Below the pieces are notes generated by a model. That model was not told the DNA's origin and made no database searches. It was given only the letters and a program-made list of their open reading frames with translations. The position numbers were made by a program, and so were the translations under genes. A stretch of DNA of 64,000 nt, from positions 53,128 through 117,127 of the forward strand of contig NZ_MCIB01000038.1 of the NCBI RefSeq assembly GCF_003609645.1, written 5' to 3'. Source of the stretch: Thermohalobacter berrensis (GTDB taxonomy: Bacteria; Bacillota; Clostridia; Tissierellales; Thermohalobacteraceae). This document shows positions 1-11,859 of this stretch, piece by piece (the first letter of the stretch is position 1; every line of letters begins with the position of its first letter).

Positions 1-94
<94 letters not shown>

Positions 95-105
95 TAGACA
101 GAAGA

Positions 106-138
106 CCGGTTTTGCGTATTATTGCAAAACCGGCCTTT
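106..138 (+). terminator. Hairpin between gap and pgk (attenuator or mRNA-processing stem)
   Basis: A perfect 10-bp inverted repeat (106-115 with 124-133, GC-rich at its base) has an 8-nt loop and is followed by CCTTTAACCTTTT, which is not a clean T tract. It lies directly after the gap stop and ahead of the pgk ribosome site. It could be a partial terminator or a stabilising/processing stem that sets gap mRNA above the downstream genes. Confidence 0.6.
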
Positions 139-181
139 AACCTTTTATCACATTTTAATATCTTCTGAAGGAGGGAAAAAC

Positions 182-1375
182 ATGTTAAATAAAAAGACAG
201 TTGAAGATATTCAAGTTAAAGGGAAAAAAGTACTTGTAAGATGTGACTTTAACGTACCTATGGATGATGATAGGAATATAACTGATGATAGAAGAATAAA
301 AAGTGCATTACCAACTATAAAGTATATAATAGAAAATGGTGGAAAAGTAATATTAATGTCACACTTAGGTAGACCAAAGGGAGAGCCTAAGCCAGAATTA
401 AGCCTTGAGCCAGTTGCAAAGAGATTAGCAGAATTATTAGGAAAAGAAGTAACTTTTGCAGATGAGGATACAGTTGTAGGGGATGAAGCTAAAAAAGCAG
501 TTGAAAATATGAAAGAAGGAGATGTAGTGTTACTTCAAAACACAAGATTTAGAAAAGAAGAAAAGAAAAACAATCCAGAGTTTGCTAAAGAGTTAGCTTC
601 ATTAGCGGATGTTTTTGTAAACGATGCTTTTGGTACTGCTCATAGGGCACATGCTTCAAATGTTGGTGTAAGTGAGCATCTTCCAACAGCTGCTGGATAC
701 TTAATAAAGAAAGAAATAGAAGTTATGGGTAAAGCTATGTCTAACCCAGAGAGACCATTTGTTGCTATTTTAGGAGGAGCAAAAGTATCTGATAAAATTG
801 GTGTAATAGAGAATTTAATGGAAAAAGTAGATACATTACTTATTGGTGGCGGAATGGCTTATACTTTCTTAAAGGCAAAGGGATATGAAATAGGAAAATC
901 ACTTTTAGAAGAAGATAAAATAGATTTAGCAAAGAAATTAATGGAAAAGGCAGAGGAAAAAGGTGTAAAACTTTTACTACCTGTTGATACTGTAGTTGCA
1001 AAGGAATTTAAAAATGATACAGAATTTAAGACAGTAAAAGTAGATGAAATTCCTGAAGATATGATGGGATTAGATATTGGCGAAGAAACTATAGAGTTAT
1101 TTGAAGCAGAAATTAAGAATGCTAAAACTGTTGTATGGAACGGACCAATGGGTGTATTTGAGATGGAAAACTTTGCAAAAGGTACAGAGAGCATAGCAAA
1201 GGCTATGGCAGAGTCAAGTGCTGTTACAATTGTAGGTGGAGGAGACAGTGCTGCTGCTGTTGAAAAAACAGGATATAATGATAAGATGACTCACATATCT
1301 ACAGGTGGAGGAGCATCATTAGAGTTCTTTGAAGGAAAGACATTACCAGGCATAGCGGCTATTGAAGATAAATAA
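182..1375 (+). CDS. pgk: Phosphoglycerate kinase
   Basis: Cytosolic glycolytic kinase moving phosphate from 1,3-bisphosphoglycerate to ADP. The 397-residue length is normal. Visible family motifs are VRCDFNVP near residue 20, SHLGRPKG near 60 (substrate binding), [11 protein letters not shown] near 200, and [13 protein letters not shown] with [10 protein letters not shown] at the C-terminus (nucleotide binding and hinge). I place the start at ATG 182 because GAAGGAGGG sits just upstream; the open frame extends further upstream but that stretch overlaps the gap-pgk hairpin. The gene is followed by tpiA with 13 bases between them, so the two are almost certainly cotranscribed. Confidence 0.97.
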   Translation: MLNKKTVEDIQVKGKKVLVRCDFNVPMDDDRNITDDRRIKSALPTIKYIIENGGKVILMSHLGRPKGEPKPELSLEPVAKRLAELLGKEVTFADEDTVVGDEAKKAVENMKEGDVVLLQNTRFRKEEKKNNPEFAKELASLADVFVNDAFGTAHRAHASNVGVSEHLPTAAGYLIKKEIEVMGKAMSNPERPFVAILGGAKVSDKIGVIENLMEKVDTLLIGGGMAYTFLKAKGYEIGKSLLEEDKIDLAKKLMEKAEEKGVKLLLPVDTVVAKEFKNDTEFKTVKVDEIPEDMMGLDIGEETIELFEAEIKNAKTVVWNGPMGVFEMENFAKGTESIAKAMAESSAVTIVGGGDSAAAVEKTGYNDKMTHISTGGGASLEFFEGKTLPGIAAIEDK

Positions 1376-1388
1376 GGGGGATTTTATA

Positions 1389-2135
1389 ATGCGTAGACCA
1401 TTTATAGCTGGAAACTGGAAAATGAATAAAACTATTTCTGAAGGTTTAGTGTTAGTAAAAGAACTTAAGGAAGTAGCGGAAAAAACAGATGTAGAAGTGG
1501 CTGTATGTGTTCCTTTTATAGCTTTAAAAGATATTAAAGAAGAAATAAAAGATAGCAAAATAAAGCTTGGAGCACAAAATATGCATTGGGAAGAAAGTGG
1601 TGCATTTACTGGAGAAATATCACCTGTAATGCTTAAGGATATCGGAGTAGATTATGTTATTATAGGCCACTCAGAGAGAAGACAATATTTTAATGAAACT
1701 GATGAAACAGTAAATAAAAAGATAAAATCTGCATTAAAACATGAAATAAACCCAATAGTTTGTGTTGGTGAGACACTAGAAGAAAGAGAAAAAGGTATTG
1801 AGAAGGATATAGTGAAAAACCAAGTCCTTAAGGCTTTCGATGGAGTAGAAAAAGATGATGTTACTAAGATAGTTATTGCCTATGAACCAATTTGGGCTAT
1901 TGGTACTGGAAAAACTGCTTCAAGTGAAGATGCTAATGAAATGTGTGCATTTATCAGAAAGACTATAGAAGAAAAATACGGTATAGATGTATCAGAAAGG
2001 GTTAGAATTCAATATGGAGGTAGTGTAAAGCCTCATAATGTAACAGATATTATGAATCAAGCAGATATTGATGGAGCTCTAGTAGGTGGAGCAAGCCTTA
2101 AAGCAGATGCCTTTACAGAAATAGTAAATTTCTAA
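1389..2135 (+). CDS. tpiA: Triosephosphate isomerase
   Basis: Interconverts dihydroxyacetone phosphate and glyceraldehyde-3-phosphate. The 248-residue TIM barrel shows AGNWKMNKT (catalytic Asn/Lys) at the N-terminus, [11 protein letters not shown] (electrophilic His), [12 protein letters not shown] (catalytic Glu plus the flexible phosphate loop) and YGGSVKPHN near the C-terminus. The start is ATG 1389, behind AAGGGGG at about 1374-1380. It lies in the gap-pgk-tpiA-gpmI-eno run with short gaps. Nothing in the active-site motifs is unusual. Confidence 0.97.
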   Translation: MRRPFIAGNWKMNKTISEGLVLVKELKEVAEKTDVEVAVCVPFIALKDIKEEIKDSKIKLGAQNMHWEESGAFTGEISPVMLKDIGVDYVIIGHSERRQYFNETDETVNKKIKSALKHEINPIVCVGETLEEREKGIEKDIVKNQVLKAFDGVEKDDVTKIVIAYEPIWAIGTGKTASSEDANEMCAFIRKTIEEKYGIDVSERVRIQYGGSVKPHNVTDIMNQADIDGALVGGASLKADAFTEIVNF

Positions 2136-2151
2136 AACAAGGAGGAAAAAA

Positions 2152-3684
2152 ATGTTTGACAAATTAGTAGCTCTAATAGTTTTAGACGGTTGGGGAATAG
2201 GCGAAGAATACGAAGGAAACGCTATAAGTAAAGCTAACACACCAAATTTTGATAGATTAATTAAAAATTATCCTAATACTACTTTAGAAGCAAGTGGACT
2301 AAACGTAGGATTGCCAGAAGGACAAATGGGAAATTCTGAAGTTGGCCATCTAAATATAGGTGCTGGAAGAATAGTTTATCAAGATTACACTAGGATAAAT
2401 AAGTCAATAGACAATGGTCAATTTTATGAAAATAAAGAGTTCCTTAAAGCAATTAATAATGTAAAGGAAAAGGACTCTAAGCTTCATATTATGGGGTTAC
2501 TATCAGATGGCGGAGTTCACAGTCATAATACACATCTATACTCACTTTTAAATCTAGCTAAAAAGCATGGAATTGAAAAAGTATATGTACATTGCTTTTT
2601 AGATGGTAGAGATGTTCCACCGAAAAGTGCTAAAAAATATATTGAAGAGTTAGAAGAAAAGTTAAATGAAATTGGCATTGGTGAAATAGCAACAGTTGCT
2701 GGTAGATACTATGCAATGGATAGAGATAAGAGATGGGACAGAACTGAAAAGGCATATAATGCATTAGTATTAGGTAAGGGTATAGAAGTTGCAACAGCTA
2801 TTGAAGCAGTAAATAGGTCTTATAGTGAAGATGTAACAGATGAATTTGTCATTCCATCAGTTGTAACTAAAAATGGAAAACCAGTAACAACTGTAGATGA
2901 CAGTGATTCTATAATATTCTTTAACTTTAGACCAGATAGAGCTAGACAAATAACAAGGGCTTTTGTAGATGAAAATTTTGAAGGGTTTGATAGAGATAAG
3001 AAAGTAAATGTACATTTTGTAGGTATGACCCAGTATGATAAAACTATTGAAAATATGAATATAGCATATAAACCTCAGAAACATGAGAATACCTTAGGAG
3101 AATATGTAAGTAGCTTAGGGGTTAAGCAATTAAGAATTGCAGAAACAGAGAAGTATGCCCATGTGACATTCTTCTTTAATGGTGGAGTAGAAGAGCCAAA
3201 TGAAGGTGAAGATAGAGTATTGATTCCTTCTCCAAAAGTTGCAACATATGACTTAAAACCAGAAATGAGTGCTATAGAAGTTAAGGATGAGGTTATTAAA
3301 AGAATTAGAGAAGAAAATTATGGTTTAATTGTATTAAATTTTGCTAATCCAGATATGGTAGGTCATACTGGAAAATTAGATGCAGCAATAAAGGCAATCG
3401 AAACAGTTGATTCATGCTTAGGTGAGATTGTAGAAGAAATACAAAAAGTTAATGGAAAAGTGTTAATTACTGCTGACCATGGAAACTCAGAGTTAATGAT
3501 AGATCAACATTCAGGAAAAACTTTAACTGCCCATACAACAAATAAAGTGCCGTGTATAATAATTGGTGAAGGAAATGTAAAGTTAAGGGAAGGAATCCTT
3601 GCAGATGTAGCACCTACCATATTAGATATGATGGGTGCACAAATCCCAGAAGAAATGACTGGTAAGTCTTTAATAACAAGATAA
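2152..3684 (+). CDS. gpmI: 2,3-bisphosphoglycerate-independent phosphoglycerate mutase
   Basis: Isomerises 3-phosphoglycerate and 2-phosphoglycerate with two Mn2+ ions. At 510 residues it matches the iPGM family. Seen motifs: VLDGWGIG at residues 10-17 (metal Asp), [14 protein letters not shown] near 61 (phosphorylated Ser), and TADHGNSE near 440 (metal Asp/His). The start ATG lies 7-8 bases after AAGGAGG. It sits between tpiA and eno, completing the triose-to-phosphoenolpyruvate set. Confidence 0.97.
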   Translation: MFDKLVALIVLDGWGIGEEYEGNAISKANTPNFDRLIKNYPNTTLEASGLNVGLPEGQMGNSEVGHLNIGAGRIVYQDYTRINKSIDNGQFYENKEFLKAINNVKEKDSKLHIMGLLSDGGVHSHNTHLYSLLNLAKKHGIEKVYVHCFLDGRDVPPKSAKKYIEELEEKLNEIGIGEIATVAGRYYAMDRDKRWDRTEKAYNALVLGKGIEVATAIEAVNRSYSEDVTDEFVIPSVVTKNGKPVTTVDDSDSIIFFNFRPDRARQITRAFVDENFEGFDRDKKVNVHFVGMTQYDKTIENMNIAYKPQKHENTLGEYVSSLGVKQLRIAETEKYAHVTFFFNGGVEEPNEGEDRVLIPSPKVATYDLKPEMSAIEVKDEVIKRIREENYGLIVLNFANPDMVGHTGKLDAAIKAIETVDSCLGEIVEEIQKVNGKVLITADHGNSELMIDQHSGKTLTAHTTNKVPCIIIGEGNVKLREGILADVAPTILDMMGAQIPEEMTGKSLITR

Positions 3685-3691
3685 TATTGGC

Positions 3692-5051
<1,360 letters not shown>

Positions 5052-5085
5052 TTTTGGATAAAATGAATAAATAGAGGAAATTTTG

Positions 5086-5136
5086 CCAAATAATAAGGAT
5101 GGATTGTCTATCCTTATTATTTGGTTTTATATTTTT
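5086..5136 (+). terminator. Strong intrinsic terminator after eno
   Basis: A perfect 15-bp stem (5086-5100 with 5110-5124) with a 9-nt loop is followed by TTTTATATTTTT. This is a textbook rho-independent terminator for the glycolytic operon. Confidence 0.9.
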
Positions 5137-5149
5137 GAAAGGAAATTTA

Positions 5150-5178
5150 TTGATTTTATAATTCTCCTATGTTAGAAT
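5150..5178 (+). promoter_or_regulatory. Putative sigma-A promoter for secG-hppA
   Basis: TTGATT (5150-5155) and TAGAAT (5173-5178) are separated by 17 bases, downstream of the eno terminator and about 35 bases before the secG start. The match is good but not perfect, so this is an inference. Confidence 0.55.
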
Positions 5179-5213
5179 AACTATGTTAATTATAAACTTA
5201 GGGAGGTGCAAAA

Positions 5214-5444
5214 GTGAACATATTTTTCACTATATTACTTATAATTTCAAGCTTAATACTTATAGGAAGTATTTTATTACAACCAGGTAAAAGTGCTGGT
5301 TTATCTGGTAGTATTGCAGGTGGAGCTGAAAGCTTATTAGGTAAAAACAAAGGAAGAACTTATGAAGGGATATTAAGTAAAGTAACAACAATTTCAGCAG
5401 TTGTTTTTATAATATCTGCATTAGCACTAGCTGCACTACAATAA
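5214..5444 (+). CDS. secG: Preprotein translocase subunit SecG
   Basis: Small SecYEG channel subunit that assists SecA-driven protein export. The 76 residues hold two membrane helices (about 2-22 and 56-75) joined by a Gly/Ser-rich loop. The family signature LLQPGKSAGLSGSIAGGAE is present. The GTG start at 5214 follows GGGAGGTGC. secG beside the glycolytic operon and upstream of rnr-smpB-ssrA is conserved in Firmicutes, although here hppA and a cell-wall cluster separate it from rnr. Confidence 0.93.
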   Translation: MNIFFTILLIISSLILIGSILLQPGKSAGLSGSIAGGAESLLGKNKGRTYEGILSKVTTISAVVFIISALALAALQ

Positions 5445-5475
5445 CAATAAAAACAAAATAAAGGAGGTTATCTAA

Positions 5476-7470
5476 GTGACTATTATAGCACCAATAGTAG
5501 GTATAATTGCTCTATTATTTGCATATTATAAAGCTTCTACTATTAAAAAAGTAGATGTAGGAACTAATAGAATGGGCGAGATAGCTTCTTACATCCAAGA
5601 AGGAGCAATGGCTTTCTTATCAAGAGAATATAAAGCACTATTAATTTTTGTTGCAGTATTATTTGTAGTTTTAACTTTTGGTATTAACATTCAAACAGCT
5701 GTATGCTTCCTAGTTGGAGCTATTTCATCGGCTTTAGCTGGATTCTTTGGAATGAGAGTTGCTACAAGTGCCAATGTAAGAACAGCTAATGCAGCAAAAG
5801 AATCAGGAATGAATAAGGCATTAAATGTAGCATTCTCAGGTGGAGCAGTAATGGGAATGTCAGTTGTAGGATTAGGTTTGCTAGGTGTTGGAGGCCTTTA
5901 CTTAATTTTTAATGATATTACTTATGTTACAGGCTTTGGATTAGGAGCTTCATCAATTGCGCTATTTGGACGTGTTGGTGGAGGTATATACACTAAAGCA
6001 GCCGATGTAGGCGCAGACCTAGTTGGTAAAGTTGAAGCGGGAATTCCAGAAGATGACCCAAGAAACCCAGCGGTTATAGCAGATAACGTTGGAGATAATG
6101 TTGGAGACGTTGCAGGAATGGGTGCTGACCTATTTGAATCATATGTAGGATCAATTATATCAGCTATTACTTTAGGGATAGCAGCATTCAATCTTAATGG
6201 AGCTTTATATCCATTATTATTAGCAGCAACAGGAATTATAGCATCAATTATTGGTACATTCTTCGTAAGAGGTGATGAAAACTCTGACCCACATAAAGCT
6301 TTAAAAATGGGTACTTATGTAAGTAGTATAATTACTGTAATAGTTGCTTACATATTAAGCAACTCACTATTAGGAACATTAAAGCCATTTATAGCTATAG
6401 TAACAGGTCTAATAGTAGGTCTAATAATAGGACAACTTACAGAATACTATACTTCAGGAGAATTTAAGCCTGTTAAAAGAATTGCAGATAAATCTGAAAC
6501 AGGTAGTGCTACAAACATAATTGGTGGTTTAGCAGTAGGTATGGTTTCTACGGCACTTCCTATTTTAGTAATTGCTATTGGTATTTTAATAGCATTCTAT
6601 GCTGCAGGAGGAGGACAAGAAGTAGGTGAAGGTCTGTATGGAATTGCATTAGCAGCAGTAGGTATGCTTTCAACAGCAGGTATGACTGTAGCAGTAGATG
6701 CTTATGGTCCAATTGCTGATAATGCTGGTGGTATTGCAGAAATGTGTGAATTACCAGCAGGTGTTAGAGATATAACTGATAAACTAGATGCAGTTGGAAA
6801 TACTACTGCAGCAATTGGTAAAGGATTTGCTATTGGTTCAGCAGCACTTACAGCTTTAGCATTATTCTCATCATATACACAAGCTGTAAACCTAGAAAGT
6901 ATAGACTTAACTAAGCCAACAGTTATTGCAGGATTATTAATTGGTGGTATGCTACCATTCTTATTCTCAGCTATCACTATGGAAGCTGTTGGTAAAGCTG
7001 CATTTAGTATGATAGAAGAGGTAAGAAGACAATTTAAAACTATACCTGGTATTATGGAAGGTAAAGCTAAGCCAGAATACAAGAGATGTGTTGATATAAG
7101 TACAGCAGCAGCGCTTAAAGAAATGATGGTACCAGGATTACTTGCAGTAGTTGCTCCTTTATTAACAGGACTTATCCTTGGAATAGAAGCATTAGGAGGA
7201 CTATTAGCAGGAGCATTAGTTTCAGGTGTGCTTATGGCTATACTAATGGCTAATGCTGGTGGAGCATGGGATAATGCTAAAAAGTATATAGAAGAAGGAC
7301 ATCATGGAGGAAAAGGTAGTGAAGCTCATAAAGCAGCAGTTGTTGGAGATACAGTAGGTGACCCATTTAAAGATACTTCAGGTCCTTCAATAAACATACT
7401 AATAAAGCTTATGACTATAGTTGCATTAGTATTTGCTCCATTATTCCTTAAATTTGGAGGCTTATTCTAA
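5476..7470 (+). CDS. hppA: Membrane-bound ion-translocating pyrophosphatase, K+-dependent and probably Na+-pumping
   Basis: Integral membrane enzyme that hydrolyses pyrophosphate and pumps Na+ or H+ across the membrane. At 664 residues with about 16 hydrophobic helices it has family length. The acidic substrate sites are visible as [40 protein letters not shown] and the C-terminal [14 protein letters not shown]. The motif [10 protein letters not shown], with Ala where K+-independent enzymes carry Lys, marks the K+-dependent class. The Glu placed as in [10 protein letters not shown], rather than one helical turn later, is the pattern known from Na+-pumping members. The GTG start follows AAAGGAGG. 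It lies 31 bases after secG and is probably cotranscribed with it. Confidence 0.93.
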   Translation: MTIIAPIVGIIALLFAYYKASTIKKVDVGTNRMGEIASYIQEGAMAFLSREYKALLIFVAVLFVVLTFGINIQTAVCFLVGAISSALAGFFGMRVATSANVRTANAAKESGMNKALNVAFSGGAVMGMSVVGLGLLGVGGLYLIFNDITYVTGFGLGASSIALFGRVGGGIYTKAADVGADLVGKVEAGIPEDDPRNPAVIADNVGDNVGDVAGMGADLFESYVGSIISAITLGIAAFNLNGALYPLLLAATGIIASIIGTFFVRGDENSDPHKALKMGTYVSSIITVIVAYILSNSLLGTLKPFIAIVTGLIVGLIIGQLTEYYTSGEFKPVKRIADKSETGSATNIIGGLAVGMVSTALPILVIAIGILIAFYAAGGGQEVGEGLYGIALAAVGMLSTAGMTVAVDAYGPIADNAGGIAEMCELPAGVRDITDKLDAVGNTTAAIGKGFAIGSAALTALALFSSYTQAVNLESIDLTKPTVIAGLLIGGMLPFLFSAITMEAVGKAAFSMIEEVRRQFKTIPGIMEGKAKPEYKRCVDISTAAALKEMMVPGLLAVVAPLLTGLILGIEALGGLLAGALVSGVLMAILMANAGGAWDNAKKYIEEGHHGGKGSEAHKAAVVGDTVGDPFKDTSGPSINILIKLMTIVALVFAPLFLKFGGLF

Positions 7471-7485
7471 TAAACTTAATAAAGT

Positions 7486-7517
7486 AAAAAATCCCTCTCA
7501 AACGAGAGGGATTTTTT
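7486..7517. terminator. Bidirectional terminator after hppA
   Basis: ATCCCTCTC (7491-7499) and GAGAGGGAT (7504-7512) form a stem flanked by an A run and a T run, with loop AAAC. It lies between convergent hppA (plus) and the small gene at 7566-7823 (minus) and can serve both. Confidence 0.9.
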
Positions 7518-7565
7518 ATAATACATAGGAAATTATAAACAAATAAAAATTGTTGACTTTTTTAT

Positions 7566-7823
7566 TTACTGAAATTCCATACATTTAACAGTTAACCCTT
7601 CAATTTGTTGAAGCTTATTTTCTAAATCAACACTTCTGTCGTTACTATTATCATTTAACTCTAACAAAATTAATCCCTTTTCTGTACACTCTTCATTAAA
7701 CTCAGCCTGTTGGTGTAATCCTATTCTTGTTTTTATGATACAGCCAAACTCTGTAAAGACCTTTTGCATTCTGTCGACCTCTTCAAATCGATTATCAACT
7801 TGCACACCCATAATTTTTTTCAT
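7566..7823 (-). CDS. Small ACT/NikR-C-like protein of unknown function
   Basis: An 85-residue soluble protein starting MKKIMGVQVDNRFEEVDRM, with GGGGGTG upstream on its strand as ribosome site. The pattern (beta strand, helix with LxxxLxEFGCIIKTRIGLH, strand GLILLELN, helix LENKLQQIEGLTVK, final strand) is that of a single ferredoxin-like/ACT-type domain. It resembles the small proteins called iron-only hydrogenase system regulators and the NikR C-terminal domain. No hydrogenase gene is in view, so the specific role is unknown. It stands alone on the minus strand, convergent to hppA. Confidence 0.7.
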   Translation of the reverse strand: MKKIMGVQVDNRFEEVDRMQKVFTEFGCIIKTRIGLHQQAEFNEECTEKGLILLELNDNSNDRSVDLENKLQQIEGLTVKCMEFQ

Positions 7824-8024
7824 TTTTACACCCCCAATTTATATTTAGTAATATAGGAATATATATCTAGTTAATATTATTGATTAAAAAAATATAATTT
7901 ATACCAAAAAAAACATATATCACAAATAGATACCAGTCTGCTTTAAAAACTGGTAATATATAACATTGGTTTTGTTACTAAAGAACACATTTTTAAAAGA
8001 ATTATGGTATAGATTTAAAAGATT

Positions 8025-8033
8025 TGATATAAT
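8025..8033 (+). promoter_or_regulatory. Extended -10 element upstream of the hydrolase-murF-ddl genes
   Basis: TGATATAAT (TGn followed by TATAAT at 8028-8033) lies about 80 bases before the start at 8113. No convincing -35 is present at 17 bases, as is usual for extended -10 promoters. The rest of the 7824-8112 gap is AT-rich and holds only a short 7-bp inverted repeat (7931-7937 with 7949-7955). Confidence 0.4.
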
Positions 8034-8112
8034 CAATTAAGGTAAGTCAATAATAGATTAATAATAAATAGAATTTTATAGAGATTATAAAATTTTAAAT
8101 GGAGTTGGTAAT

Positions 8113-8877
8113 ATGAAAGTTACTATTGAAGGATTAAATATAAATTATACTTGTGAAGGCCAGGGTAAAAATATTCTTCTTCTTCATGGATGGGGAGGAT
8201 CTATTGAAAGCTTTTTACCCGTTTTTAATCATTTAAAAAAAAGGTTTAAGGTTTATTCAATTGATTTTCCTGGCTTTGGTAAAAGTGATCCACCTAGAGA
8301 GGTATGGGGAGTCTTTGATTATGCTAGACTAACTAAAAAATTTATTGATAAAATGGGAATAGAAGAAGTGATACTTATAGGGCATTCCTTTGGTGGTCGT
8401 GTATCAATAGTTCTTGCAAATAAGTATCCAGAATTAATTAAGAAGATGATCCTAGTAGATAGTGCAGGACTTATCCCTAAAAGACCTTTAAAATATTACA
8501 TAAAAGTTTATTCCTTTAAATTATTAAAATTCCTTTATAGAACTATATTCTTTTGGGATGATAAAGAAAAAAGAATGGAGAAATTTTATAAAAAGTTTGG
8601 GTCAAAGGACTATAGAGAAGCCGGAAATATGAGAAAAATATTAGTAAAGGTAGTAAATGAAAATCTAAAACCTTTGTTAAAGGATATTAAAGCTTCTACT
8701 CTGTTAATATGGGGTGAGAATGATGAGGCTACTCCAGTATATATGGGTAAAATTATGGAAAAAGAAATAGAAGATAGTGGTTTAGTAGTATTAGAAAATG
8801 CAGGACATTTTTCATATCTAGACCAATTTAATAGATTTGTTTTAATTGTAGATAAGTTCTTAGAGGAGAGTGAATAA
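8113..8877 (+). CDS. Alpha/beta-fold hydrolase
   Basis: A 254-residue serine hydrolase fold with the oxyanion region LLLHGWGG near residue 24, the nucleophile elbow GHSFGG near 95, the acid in WGENDEATP near 200 and the His in NAGHFSYLD near 232, so the triad looks complete. No signal peptide is visible. It is followed after 2 bases by the MurF-like gene and then ddl, which suggests a role linked to cell-wall precursor metabolism. The substrate cannot be read from sequence. Confidence 0.85.
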   Translation: MKVTIEGLNINYTCEGQGKNILLLHGWGGSIESFLPVFNHLKKRFKVYSIDFPGFGKSDPPREVWGVFDYARLTKKFIDKMGIEEVILIGHSFGGRVSIVLANKYPELIKKMILVDSAGLIPKRPLKYYIKVYSFKLLKFLYRTIFFWDDKEKRMEKFYKKFGSKDYREAGNMRKILVKVVNENLKPLLKDIKASTLLIWGENDEATPVYMGKIMEKEIEDSGLVVLENAGHFSYLDQFNRFVLIVDKFLEESE

Positions 8878-8879
8878 AT

Positions 8880-10541
8880 ATGAATATTATTAATAGTAGT
8901 ATATTTACTATGATAAGTTCAATAACCTTAATTGTATGGTTTGTAGCTTTATATTTTAGAAGCAAGTTTGCCCTTCACATGATACAGCTTGAAGGTTATA
9001 AAACTAAAAACTATATAAATTGGCTAAAAGAATTTAGACATAGAGTTTTCCCGGGAAAAGTTGCTTTTCCTATTATAGGAATTATGGCTCTTTTTATAAT
9101 TCATTTAATAACCATCAATATTACTAAAAGCTTAGCGATATGGTTAGGCTTTGTAGTTTTATGGATTATTTTACTTTTATTATCAGTAGAATTTAAAAAA
9201 GAAAAGGCAAAAAAAGAGCTAATATTTACTAAGAGGGCAAAAAGGCTTTTTATATCTAATTTTATAGTTAATATTTTTGAATTAGCAATTCTATATATAA
9301 TCTATTACAAATTATTTAAGTTAACTAATTACTCTTATCCAATAATTTTAGTTGGACTATCTTTAATATACTTATATGTACCTTATAATATGATATTAGC
9401 CAATATTTTAGTTTCTCCAATAGAAAAAAGGATTAATAATTACTATTATAATATGGCATATAATAAAGTAAGGGGATTTAAAGATTTAAAAGTTGTAGGT
9501 ATAACAGGTAGTTTTGGAAAAACTAGTACAAAATTTATAACAACAACTATACTTAAAGAAAAGTTTAATGTCTTAAAAACACCTGAAAGCTATAATACTC
9601 CAATGGGAATAAGTAAAGTTATAAATAACACTCTAAATGAAGAACATGAAGTGTTTGTAGCGGAAATGGGTGCAAGAAAGATTGGAGATATCAAGGAAGT
9701 GGCACAGCTTAGTAACCCTCATATTGGGATTTTAACATCAGTTGGACCAGCACATTTAGATACATTCAAAAATATAGAGAACATAATGAAGACAAAGTAT
9801 GAATTAATTGAAGAATTGCCACCAGATGGTATTGCAATATTTAATTATGATAATGAATATGTAAGAAGGCTTGCTGATAAGACTTTTAAAGAAAAGATAC
9901 TATATGGAATGAATGATACAGAGAAACTAGACTTATATGCTACTGATATCCAGGTATCAGAAGAAGGTTCAACTTTTATTCTAAAGGATAAAGAAGGCAA
10001 TAGTGTAAAATGTAAATCAAATCTTCTAGGTAAACACAATATATCTAATCTACTGGCAGGTGCGGCGGCAGGTAAAGCCTTAGGTTTAACATTGGAAGAA
10101 ATTGCAAAAGGGATTGAAAAGGTAGAACCAGTACCCCATAGATTACAGTTAATTAATCCAGGAACAGGGGTAATAGTAATTGATGATGCCTTTAATTCAA
10201 ATCCAGTAGGAGCTAGAGCTGCATTGGAGGTTTTAAGTCAGTTTAGAGAAGGTAGGAAAGTAATAGTGACACCAGGTATGGTAGAATTAGGAAAAGAAGA
10301 AGAAAAGGAAAATAAAGAGTTTGGAAGGAGTATTGCAAAGGTATGTGACTATGCAATTTTAGTAGGTAAAAATAGAACTAAGCCAATCTACGAGGGATTA
10401 ATAGAAGAAGGGTTTAATACGGAAAGTATTTTTGTTGTAAATTCTTTAGATGATGCAACTAAGAGGTTACAACAGATAGTAAAACCTAAAGATGTTGTCC
10501 TATTTGAAAATGATTTACCTGATACCTATAATGAGGAATAA
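8880..10541 (+). CDS. murF: Membrane-anchored Mur ligase (MurF-type UDP-MurNAc-tripeptide:D-Ala-D-Ala ligase)
   Basis: ATP-dependent ligase expected to add D-Ala-D-Ala to the UDP-MurNAc peptide. The 553 residues exceed the usual 450 or so because about 190 N-terminal residues form several membrane helices (about 7-27, 60-105, 125-145 and 155-175). The Mur core follows: ATP loop GITGSFGKTST near 207-217, substrate-side NTPMGIS, metal/ATP motif VAEMGARKIGDI, HNISNLLAGAAAGKALG, and the third-domain motif VIDDAFNSNPVGARAAL. Position between a hydrolase and ddl supports the MurF assignment. The anchor suggests work at the membrane. It could instead be a MurF paralogue with another peptide substrate. 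Confidence 0.85.
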   Translation: MNIINSSIFTMISSITLIVWFVALYFRSKFALHMIQLEGYKTKNYINWLKEFRHRVFPGKVAFPIIGIMALFIIHLITINITKSLAIWLGFVVLWIILLLLSVEFKKEKAKKELIFTKRAKRLFISNFIVNIFELAILYIIYYKLFKLTNYSYPIILVGLSLIYLYVPYNMILANILVSPIEKRINNYYYNMAYNKVRGFKDLKVVGITGSFGKTSTKFITTTILKEKFNVLKTPESYNTPMGISKVINNTLNEEHEVFVAEMGARKIGDIKEVAQLSNPHIGILTSVGPAHLDTFKNIENIMKTKYELIEELPPDGIAIFNYDNEYVRRLADKTFKEKILYGMNDTEKLDLYATDIQVSEEGSTFILKDKEGNSVKCKSNLLGKHNISNLLAGAAAGKALGLTLEEIAKGIEKVEPVPHRLQLINPGTGVIVIDDAFNSNPVGARAALEVLSQFREGRKVIVTPGMVELGKEEEKENKEFGRSIAKVCDYAILVGKNRTKPIYEGLIEEGFNTESIFVVNSLDDATKRLQQIVKPKDVVLFENDLPDTYNEE

Positions 10542-10553
10542 GGAGGTCTGTAT

Positions 10554-11720
10554 ATGAAAAAGAAAGTGGCTGTTGTTTTTGGTGGGAGAAGTGTAGAACA
10601 TGAAGTTTCAGTAATAACAGGGTTACAGGTTATAGAAAATATTGATAAAGAAAAATATGATGTAATACCAATCTATATTAATAAAGAGGGAAAGTGGCTT
10701 ACAGGAGATGCCCTATTAGATTTTGAGAACTTTAAAAATGATAATTTAAAAGGATTAAAGGAAATAATACTTACAAGTATATATAATGATAATAAAATTT
10801 ATTTACATCCTGAAAAAATAGGTTTATTTAGTAAAAAATTGATAGATAATATTGATGTTGTTTTTCCTGCATTACATGGGACAAATGGGGAAGATGGAAC
10901 ACTACAGGGAGTATTTGAATTACTTAATATACCATATGTAGGTGGAAGTGTATTAGGTTCAGCTGTTGGAATGGACAAAATAATGATGAAATCAGTTTTT
11001 AAGGCATATGAATTACCAATGGTAGATTATATTTGGTTTTTCAGGAGAAAATGGGATGAAAATAAAGAAGAAATTATAAAAGAAGCAGAAGAAAAATTGG
11101 GTTATCCAGTTTTTGTAAAACCAGCTAATTTAGGTTCAAGTATAGGTATTTCTAAGGCAACAGATAGGGAAAAGCTTAAAGAAGCAGTAGAAATTGCTAT
11201 AAGGTATGACAGGAAAATAATAATTGAAAAGGGTGTAGAAAATCCTAGGGAAATAAATTGTGCTGTCTTAGGTTATGATGATAAAATAAAAACTTCTGTA
11301 TGTGAGGAGCCAGTAGGTTGGCAAGATCTTCTTTCATATGAGGATAAATATATTAAAAGTAATAGCAAATCAGGCAAAGGTGATAGAAGGATAATACCAG
11401 CTGATTTAAAAGATAATATAAAGGAAGAAATAGAGTCTTTAGCTAAAAAGGCTTTCATGGCTGTTGATGGTAGAGGTGTAGCCAGGATTGATTTTCTAGT
11501 TGACAAGGATGAAAATATTTATGTAAATGAAATAAATACTTTACCAGGTTCAATATCTTACTACCTATGGGAACCGGCAGGAATTACTTTTAAAGATTTA
11601 ATTAATGAGCTAATTGAGATAGCAATGGAAGTCCATAGAGAGAAAAATAAGAATATGTATTCCTATGATGTTGACTTATTTAAACAAATAGATATAAAGA
11701 AAAAATCAATTAAAAGTTAA
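10554..11720 (+). CDS. ddl: D-alanine--D-alanine ligase
   Basis: ATP-grasp enzyme making the D-Ala-D-Ala dipeptide used by MurF. The 388 residues show VVFGGRSVEHEVSVITG at the N-terminus, HGTNGEDGTLQG near 105, PVFVKPANLGSSIGISKA in the ATP-grasp core, ARIDFLVD and NEINTLPGSISYYLWEPAG at the metal/substrate end. The central YEDKY loop contains the Tyr expected for D-Ala rather than D-lactate specificity. The start follows AAGGAGGTC, 12 bases after murF. A terminator follows. Confidence 0.93.
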   Translation: MKKKVAVVFGGRSVEHEVSVITGLQVIENIDKEKYDVIPIYINKEGKWLTGDALLDFENFKNDNLKGLKEIILTSIYNDNKIYLHPEKIGLFSKKLIDNIDVVFPALHGTNGEDGTLQGVFELLNIPYVGGSVLGSAVGMDKIMMKSVFKAYELPMVDYIWFFRRKWDENKEEIIKEAEEKLGYPVFVKPANLGSSIGISKATDREKLKEAVEIAIRYDRKIIIEKGVENPREINCAVLGYDDKIKTSVCEEPVGWQDLLSYEDKYIKSNSKSGKGDRRIIPADLKDNIKEEIESLAKKAFMAVDGRGVARIDFLVDKDENIYVNEINTLPGSISYYLWEPAGITFKDLINELIEIAMEVHREKNKNMYSYDVDLFKQIDIKKKSIKS

Positions 11721-11758
11721 AAGCAGTAGTAAACTGATAATTGAAATTAAAGTAATGA

Positions 11759-11795
11759 AGCTGATGGATTTTAAACCCATCGGCTTTTTTATTTG
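11759..11795 (+). terminator. Intrinsic terminator after ddl
   Basis: AGCTGATGG (11759-11767) pairs with CCATCGGCT (11777-11785), followed by TTTTTTATTT. Near-identical stems recur at 15379 and 24841. Confidence 0.88.
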
Positions 11796-11859
11796 CATAT
11801 ATTTAGCAAAATATTCTATAATATGAAGTATAACTAGCTTTTGAAAGTAGGTGCAATAG

